Source: an uncultured Eubacteriales bacterium
GTDB lineage: Bacteria; Bacillota; Clostridia; Oscillospirales; CAG-272
Reading direction: 5' to 3'
Assembly (NCBI GenBank): GCA_934371135.1
Contig: CAKRNO010000001.1
Location: 93,725-157,724, forward strand
DNA length: 64,000 nucleotides
Shown: positions 59,497 through 64,000 of the stretch, in pieces
Position numbering within the stretch: position 1 is the first letter of the stretch
Layout of the letters: every line of letters starts with the position of its first letter
The notes under the pieces: model-generated
Seen by the model: the letters and a program-made list of their open reading frames with translations, nothing else
The model's database searches: none
Told to the model about the DNA's origin: nothing
Translations under genes and position numbers: made by a program

Positions 59497-60256
59497 AAGA
59501 TTTGTGCGACTGCTGTTCCCACCGAAATGTCCCGCCTGCGGCACACTGCTGGATCTTGGGAGAGAGGCGATGTGTCCTCAATGCGCCGCCGAGTATGAGG
59601 CGGCGACTGAACGTGCGTGCCCACAGTGCCTGAAGCCTTTGCATGAATGTACTTGTCCCAACCGTTTTCTGGACAGGCATGGTGTGCATAAGGTGATCAA
59701 ACTCGTTACATACCATCCGGGAGAGCCTGATCGAGCCGTCAATCGGCTGATTTTTCGCTTGAAACATTGTGATTCCGAGGCAACTATCCATTTTCTTGCC
59801 GATCGGCTGGCAAAAGAGATAAAAGGGCAATTGGACGAGGGGAAACAGTATGTTATCACTGGGGTCCCACGTTCCGCTTCTGCCATCCGTCAATATGGGG
59901 ATGATCATGTGCGGTTGCTATGCCGTGCACTCGCCGCAAGGTTGCACATACCCTATGTCAGAGCGGTACGCAGGATCGGGAGGGAAGGCGCACAAAAGAA
60001 AAAGAACTACCGGGATAGGCTGGCTTCTGCTGCCGTTTCTTATGAGCCGAACAAAGCAGTGGATCTGCACGGATGCCGCATTATTCTTGTAGATGATATT
60101 GTGACGAGCGGAGCGACTCTTGCCGCCTGTGCCAACGCCGTCAGAAAATGCGGAGCTCGCCAGGTGATGGCGGCGGTCGTGGGTTCCTCCTATCGCTATC
60201 GTGATCTTGTCGGGACGAAACAGTATTACTGGGAAAAACAGAAATACGTTCATTAA
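59480..60256 (+). CDS. comF: ComF-family protein (phosphoribosyltransferase fold)
   Basis: A 258-residue ComFC/GntX-type protein linked to natural transformation. I start at GTG 59480, with GGAGG 9 nt upstream, rather than TTG 59459. Four CxxC-type zinc knuckle pairs are near the N-terminus (CPACG, CPQC, CPQC, CTC). The phosphoribosyltransferase PRPP loop is IILVDDIVTSGATLAACANA. ComFA, the helicase partner, is not next to it. It ends at a terminator shared with convergent mscS. Confidence 0.92.
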   Translation: MHWLIERFVRLLFPPKCPACGTLLDLGREAMCPQCAAEYEAATERACPQCLKPLHECTCPNRFLDRHGVHKVIKLVTYHPGEPDRAVNRLIFRLKHCDSEATIHFLADRLAKEIKGQLDEGKQYVITGVPRSASAIRQYGDDHVRLLCRALAARLHIPYVRAVRRIGREGAQKKKNYRDRLASAAVSYEPNKAVDLHGCRIILVDDIVTSGATLAACANAVRKCGARQVMAAVVGSSYRYRDLVGTKQYYWEKQKYVH

Positions 60257-60257
60257 A

Positions 60258-60285
60258 AAATAGCCGCGAGCGGCTGTTTTATTTA
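60258..60285. terminator. Bidirectional terminator between comF and mscS
   Basis: AGCCG, loop CGAG, CGGCT with A- and T-rich flanks on both sides (AAAAAATAGCCG and CTGTTTTATTTATTTC). The stem is short. Confidence 0.75.
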
Positions 60286-61122
60286 TTTCTCGGACGTGGG
60301 TGTATCTTTTACGTGGATGTCCATCTGCGGATAGGGGATTTCGATACCGGCGGCGACCAGGGCTGCCTGTATTGCTTCGGTCAGGTCGAATTTCACGGTC
60401 CAGTAATCTGCATTTTTGCACCATACGCGGACAGTGAAATCGAGGGAGGAGTCGGCACATTCGGAGAGACGGACAAAAGGGGGCTGATCCGGCAGGATCA
60501 TTTCATTTGCGGCTGCAGTTTCCGTCAGCAGCTGTTTGACTGTGGCGACGTCTGCATCATACGATACAGAGACCGGAATATCGACGCGCCGGGTCTCCTG
60601 TTCGGAATAATTCGTAACGTGAGTATTGGAGAGCGCACCGTTCGGGCAGTGGACCGTCTTGTTATCCGGCGTGATGAGGACTGTGTAGAAGATGGAAATA
60701 TCCTGCACAGTACCGGATACTTCTGCGCTTTCAATATAATCTCCGACTCTGAAAGGCTTGAATATCAGTATCATCAGCCCGCCTGCGAAGTTAGACAGTG
60801 ATCCTTGAAGCGCGAGACCGATGGCAACACCAGCAGAGGTCAGTATAGCGACAAAAGAGGTGGCAGGGACACCGAGTACCAGTGCGGCAGATACAAAGAC
60901 GAGCACCTTCAGAAGCACATTCAGAGAGCTGACGATGAAGTGAGCGACAGATTTGTCGATGCGCCGGTACCATTTTGCCTTTTCACAACGTTTTGCGAAG
61001 AATTTGATGAGTTTCAGCCCGATGATGATGATCAGGACAGCATACAATATACGCAGACCTGCTGTCGTGAGCAGTTCTTTTAAAAAATTCAACAGATAGT
61101 TTCCGACATCTTTCCAATTCAT
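60283..61122 (-). CDS. mscS: MscS-family mechanosensitive channel
   Basis: MscS channels open under membrane tension to release solutes. I start at Met 61122 (MNWKDVGNYLLNFL), giving 279 residues. Helices lie at about 20–40, 60–85 and 90–110; the pore helix has Gly/Ala-rich ASAGVAIGLALQGSLSNFAGG (quoted loosely from SAGVAIGLALQG and SNFAGGLMI). The beta domain follows with FRVGDYIE. It begins 25 nt after the hairpin that ends the rplKA transcript. Confidence 0.93.
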   Translation of the reverse strand: MNWKDVGNYLLNFLKELLTTAGLRILYAVLIIIIGLKLIKFFAKRCEKAKWYRRIDKSVAHFIVSSLNVLLKVLVFVSAALVLGVPATSFVAILTSAGVAIGLALQGSLSNFAGGLMILIFKPFRVGDYIESAEVSGTVQDISIFYTVLITPDNKTVHCPNGALSNTHVTNYSEQETRRVDIPVSVSYDADVATVKQLLTETAAANEMILPDQPPFVRLSECADSSLDFTVRVWCKNADYWTVKFDLTEAIQAALVAAGIEIPYPQMDIHVKDTPTSEK

Positions 61123-61146
61123 AAGTATTCTCTTTTCAATAACAAT

Positions 61147-61170
61147 GGGGTACACTAAAAAGTGTACCCC
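61147..61170 (-). terminator. Hairpin after rplA
   Basis: GGGGTACACT and AGTGTACCCC form a perfect 10-bp stem around AAAA. On the minus strand ATTGTTATTG follows, a weak T-tract. Confidence 0.72.
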
Positions 61171-61185
61171 AAGGGAATGCGGCTA

Positions 61186-61869
61186 TTAGCCAATCTTCGT
61201 GTAGTTGACCTTCACGCCGGGGCCCATGGTTGCGGCAATGACGCAACTCTTGATATACTGACCCTTTGCAGCAGCCGGCTTTGCCTTGATGATTGCGTTC
61301 ATCAGTGCATTGAAGTTCTCGCCGAGCTTTTCGGCGCCGAACGATGCCTTGCCGATCGGGCAGTGGATGATGTTGGTCTTGTCGAGACGATATTCGATCT
61401 TACCGGCCTTGGCTTCCTGTACGGCCTTGGCAGGATCAGGGGTAACGGTGCCAGCCTTCGGGTTAGGCATAAGACCTTTAGGACCGAGGACTTTACCGAG
61501 ACGACCGATCACACCCATCATGTCCGGGGTAGCGATGACGACATCAAAGTCGAACCAACCACCCTGGATCTGTGCGACGAATTCCTCCGCACCGACATAG
61601 TCAGCGCCGGCAGCCTTCGCTGCATCAGCCTTTGCACCGCGAGCAAACACGAGGGTACGGACAGTCTTACCGGTCCCGTTCGGGAGGACGATGGCGCCGC
61701 GGACCTGCTGGTCGGCATGGCGGGAGTCAACACCGAGACGGACGTGGATCTCAATCGTTTCGTCAAATTTAGCGGTTGCGGTCTTGCAGACAAGCTCGAC
61801 GGCTTCCTGCGGATCGTACAGCTTCGTTCTCTCAATCAGCTTTGCGCTTTCGACATACTTTTTACTCAT
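61186..61869 (-). CDS. rplA: Ribosomal protein L1
   Basis: A 227-residue large-subunit protein forming the L1 stalk. Starts MSKKYVESAKLIERTK and contains LGPKGLMPNPKAGTVT, the family signature. It follows rplK after 15 nt. In most bacteria rplJ and rplL come next; here a hairpin and mscS do. Confidence 0.98.
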   Translation of the reverse strand: MSKKYVESAKLIERTKLYDPQEAVELVCKTATAKFDETIEIHVRLGVDSRHADQQVRGAIVLPNGTGKTVRTLVFARGAKADAAKAAGADYVGAEEFVAQIQGGWFDFDVVIATPDMMGVIGRLGKVLGPKGLMPNPKAGTVTPDPAKAVQEAKAGKIEYRLDKTNIIHCPIGKASFGAEKLGENFNALMNAIIKAKPAAAKGQYIKSCVIAATMGPGVKVNYTKIG

Positions 61870-61884
61870 CTTTGTTGCCTCCTA

Positions 61885-62310
61885 TCAGTCTTCCACGGTG
61901 ATGCCCATGCTACGAGCGGTACCCTTGATCATGCTCATGGCACTTTCGATCGAGGCGGCATTCAGGTCGGGCATTTTCGTCTCTGCGATCTTGCGGACCT
62001 GCTCCTGCGTCAGCGAGGCAACTTTGGTCTTGTTCGGGGTGGCAGACGCGGTCTCGATGCCAGCAGCTTTCTTGATCAGAACAGCCGCGGGAGGCGTCTT
62101 GGTGATAAAGGTGAAGGAACGGTCAGCATACACAGTGATGACAACCGGGATGATCATGCCGATATCGTTCTTGGTTCTGTCGTTGAACTCCTTCGTGAAG
62201 TTCGGGATGGAAACGCCATACTGCCCGAGAGCAGGACCTACGGGAGGCTGGGGCGTTGCTTTCCCGGCAGGAAGCTGGAGTTTGATATAACCCATAATTT
62301 TCTTTGCCAT
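61885..62310 (-). CDS. rplK: Ribosomal protein L11
   Basis: A 141-residue protein of the GTPase-associated centre, needed for RelA-type activation of (p)ppGpp synthesis. I start at Met 62310 (MAKKIMGYIKLQLPAG), with GGAGG 8 nt upstream. The Pro-rich QPPVGPALGQYGV and the C-terminal RNA-binding GTARSMGITVED are typical. It forms an operon with rplA. Confidence 0.98.
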   Translation of the reverse strand: MAKKIMGYIKLQLPAGKATPQPPVGPALGQYGVSIPNFTKEFNDRTKNDIGMIIPVVITVYADRSFTFITKTPPAAVLIKKAAGIETASATPNKTKVASLTQEQVRKIAETKMPDLNAASIESAMSMIKGTARSMGITVED

Positions 62311-62402
62311 TTTATAAACCTCCATGTGTGGTTAACGCGGGAGACATGAAAAATTTATCTCCCTCCCACAATTGGCTCCGAGGAGCCGTGGCAATGTTGG
62401 AC

Positions 62403-62948
62403 TTATTGTTTTGCGAGGCGGATATCGCCGGCTTCGACAAAGACAGGGATGTCTCTGGTACCGGTGTTTACAAGCAGGGTGATGTCCTTCTTGTCCTCGC
62501 TGATTTCCGTGATGGTACCTTCGTATCCTTCGAAAATACCGGAAACGACGGAAACCTTGTCGCCGACCTTGAAAGTGAATTCTTCCACGCGCGTTTCCAC
62601 GTTGAATTGTGCCACTTCCTCATCGGTGAGGGGAACGGGGCGCGACCCGGGGCCGACGAACCCTGTGACACCGGTGATGTTGCGCACTACGTGCCAGGAT
62701 TCATCCGTCATCGTCATCTTTACGAGAACGTAAGCAGGGAAGAGCTTGACCTCTACATCCTTCTTCTCGCCCTTATCGTTGGTGACAGTCTCGATCATGG
62801 TCGGGATCTGGACATCATAGATAAGATGCTGGAGATTACGGTTCTCGACGATCTTTTCGAGATACGCCTTTACCTTGTTTTCAAAACCCGCATAAGTGTG
62901 AATGACATACCACTTGGGACCTTGGTTCAGTTCATTGAAATCACTCAT
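62403..62948 (-). CDS. nusG: Transcription antitermination factor NusG
   Basis: NusG binds RNA polymerase and links it to ribosomes or Rho. The 181-residue protein has the NGN domain (KWYVIHTYAGFENKVKAYL; FPAYVLVKM) and a C-terminal KOW domain (VSVVSGIFEGYEGTI). The position between secE and rplK is the conserved one. Only 3 nt separate it from secE. Confidence 0.98.
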   Translation of the reverse strand: MSDFNELNQGPKWYVIHTYAGFENKVKAYLEKIVENRNLQHLIYDVQIPTMIETVTNDKGEKKDVEVKLFPAYVLVKMTMTDESWHVVRNITGVTGFVGPGSRPVPLTDEEVAQFNVETRVEEFTFKVGDKVSVVSGIFEGYEGTITEISEDKKDITLLVNTGTRDIPVFVEAGDIRLAKQ

Positions 62949-62951
62949 GGG

Positions 62952-63254
62952 TTAGCCCACCAGTCCGGCGATGCCTTTGATGATCTCGCCGAATACAGTG
63001 TCTACCACCGCGATGGCAACGCTGAATACGACGACTGCGCAAACGACGAGCAGCGTGTTTTTCTTGACATCCTTCCAGCTCATCCACGAAACTTTTTTCA
63101 GTTCGCTGATGTATTCTTTCCAGAATTTCTTGATGCGAGCGCCGAGCCTTGCAAAAATGTTCGGCTTCTTTGTCTTCGCTTTTTTCGCAGTCTTGGCGGC
63201 GGAAGCATCCGCAGGGACGGTCGTCTCCTGGATTTCCTTTTCGTTTTCTGCCAT
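62952..63254 (-). CDS. secE: Preprotein translocase subunit SecE
   Basis: A 100-residue subunit of the SecYEG channel. It has a charged, Ala/Lys-rich N-terminal extension of about 30 residues, the conserved amphipathic helix FWKEYISELKKVSWMSW, and one membrane helix (about 72–92). It lies between rpmG and nusG, the classical arrangement. Confidence 0.97.
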   Translation of the reverse strand: MAENEKEIQETTVPADASAAKTAKKAKTKKPNIFARLGARIKKFWKEYISELKKVSWMSWKDVKKNTLLVVCAVVVFSVAIAVVDTVFGEIIKGIAGLVG

Positions 63255-63267
63255 ACTGGTATCCTCC

Positions 63268-63417
63268 TTACTTTGTCTCTTTGTGCAAAGTGTGCTTCTT
63301 GCAGAAGCGGCAGTACTTGTTCATTTCAAGTCTGTCAGGATCGTTCTTTTTGTTTTTGCTTGTGTCATAATTTCTGGCTTTGCATTCCGAGCACGCCAGT
63401 GTAATTTTGACTCTCAT
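63268..63417 (-). CDS. rpmG: Ribosomal protein L33, zinc-binding form
   Basis: A 49-residue protein starting MRVKITLACSECKARNY with TAGGAGGTG upstream; the longer open frame upstream is leader. Both Cys pairs are present (CSEC and CRFC), so this is the zinc-binding (C+) form. It is the first gene of the rpmG-secE-nusG-rplKA operon. Confidence 0.97.
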   Translation of the reverse strand: MRVKITLACSECKARNYDTSKNKKNDPDRLEMNKYCRFCKKHTLHKETK

Positions 63418-63519
63418 ATCGGCACCTCCTAATAGATTCGGGTATGACCCGTGAATACCTCCCTCAACGTCGTGGCAGTCGTCCCAAACATGAAAAAAGC
63501 CTCCGACAGAGGTGACTAT

Positions 63520-63548
63520 ATTGTAGCACAAGACCGATGGCTTGTCAA
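63520..63548 (-). promoter_or_regulatory. Promoter of the rpmG–rplA operon
   Basis: On the minus strand: TTGACA, 17 nt, TACAAT. The leader to rpmG is about 95 nt and contains a short CCTC...GAGGC stem followed by T6 that might attenuate. Confidence 0.88.
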
Positions 63549-63650
63549 GCAAATATTTAATTTATATATAAAAAGTCAAAAATATCGTCTTTCGTTTGTC
63601 GTTGCACGTTCCGGCACAGGAAAATTTGCAAATGTGTCACTTATCTGTAC

Positions 63651-63679
63651 TTGCAATAGCGCTGTTTTCGGTATATAAT
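63651..63679 (+). promoter_or_regulatory. Promoter of the amidohydrolase gene
   Basis: TTGCAA (63651–63656), 17 nt, TATAAT (63674–63679). The start codon follows 26 nt later. Confidence 0.85.
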
Positions 63680-63705
63680 GCACACAAAAGTAAAGGGGGG
63701 ACACC

Positions 63706-64000
63706 ATGAAAAACGAAAACAAAATTGTCCTGTGGGGCGTGACGGTGCTCGACGGCAAAAAAGATATGGAGCCACAGCATGATCGCGCGGTTTACATAAA
63801 TGACGGGAAAATCGAAAAAATCACAGAGGCAGACAGCCCCGCCGCAGGCTATCGTGTTCTGAATTATTCGGGTCAATATCTTTTGCCCGGACTGATCAAC
63901 CTTCATGTACATTTGCCGGCATCCGGCAAGCCGCGTAAGAAGGCGAGCGATCCGAAGAAACTGGTGAAAATCATCACCGCCAATCGATTGACGAAGCGCC
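63706..64000 (+). CDS. Amidohydrolase-family protein, N-terminal part (cut by window edge)
   Basis: The first 98 codons of a metal-dependent amidohydrolase, starting after AAAGGGGGG. The beginning MKNENKIVLWGVTVLDGKK and the turn into the barrel, YLLPGLINLHVHLPASG, contain the HxH metal motif of the superfamily. The substrate class (imidazolonepropionase-like, dipeptidase or other) cannot be decided from the fragment. Confidence 0.85.
   Translation, partial: MKNENKIVLWGVTVLDGKKDMEPQHDRAVYINDGKIEKITEADSPAAGYRVLNYSGQYLLPGLINLHVHLPASGKPRKKASDPKKLVKIITANRLTKR

Noticed and set aside
63486..63512. Attenuator in the rpmG leader
   Set aside because: The stem (CCTC/GAGG) is only about 4 bp before T6. 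It is noted under the promoter but is too weak to call a terminator.
1..64000. Mobile elements, CRISPR arrays, tRNA, rRNA, phage or defence genes
   Set aside because: No transposase or integrase frame, spaced direct repeats, tRNA-like cloverleaf or defence-type domain was seen on either strand by reading; a covariance-model and profile search would be decisive.

Overview
The window is a gene-dense, GC-rich chromosome segment that looks like a Clostridia-type Firmicute, probably an uncultured anaerobic gut lineage. This lineage assignment is inference. It rests on the SAM-I riboswitch, CdaA, an IspH–ribosomal S1 fusion, GlgD beside GlgC, sporulation-type YabP/YabQ, a SpoVB/MurJ-like flippase, HemZ, RqcP, DUF3343 and near-perfect TTGACA-17-TATAAT promoters. 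I see no phage, insertion sequence, CRISPR array, tRNA or rRNA. The content is core metabolism and information processing, and most of the unexplained signal sits in short intergenic leaders.

Layout. 1–4.8 kb: 3' end of mutS2, S-box riboswitch with metK, recD2. 4.8–7.7 kb: an MreB-like actin with a coupled 43-residue membrane peptide, convergent with ruvAB. 7.8–12.6 kb: ruvC, an RlmI-like methyltransferase, the ECF transporter energizing module (two ATPases and EcfT) and truA, with 4-nt overlaps from the methyltransferase to truA. 12.6–19.3 kb: a class A penicillin-binding protein, then a MarR regulator with a two-subunit, asymmetric ABC exporter. 19.4–26.4 kb (minus strand): gltX, an RpiR regulator, a HI0933-type flavoprotein, cmk, plsC and ispH–S1. 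26.5–28.0 kb: an orphan sensor kinase. 28.1–31.1 kb (minus): a Crp/Fnr regulator leading an overlapping NitT/TauT-type ABC transporter operon.

31.3–44.4 kb (plus): cdaA overlapping a flavoprotein, then recJ, rel, dtd and hemZ; a flippase; HU with rqcP; yabP, yabQ and a lone fumarase alpha subunit. 44.5–54.7 kb: a complete glycogen operon (glgB, glgC, glgD, glgA, glgP and a GH13 hydrolase) behind one promoter. 54.7–60.3 kb: a cysteine desulfurase-like enzyme with a DUF3343 protein (minus), then an MBL hydrolase, glnS, an unknown protein and ComF. 60.3–63.5 kb (minus): rpmG, secE, nusG, rplK, rplA, then mscS. The window ends in a truncated amidohydrolase.

The genes form several coherent jobs: Holliday-junction and recombination repair (MutS2, RecD2, RuvABC, RecJ), cell-wall and shape functions (MreB-like, PBP, flippase, CdaA), nucleotide second messengers (CdaA, Rel), glycogen storage and turnover, and translation quality control. 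The most interesting points are regulatory: a yabP leader in which a terminator, a SigE-like promoter and the Shine-Dalgarno share one hairpin; a Crp/Fnr operon with a perfect 20-bp operator; a marR promoter whose -35 box is a hairpin loop; and a pbp1A leader with a terminator and a small ORF ending at the start codon. I found no clearly new multi-gene system. Start sites were moved from the longest ORF where ribosome binding sites or homology demanded it, and this is stated in each entry.
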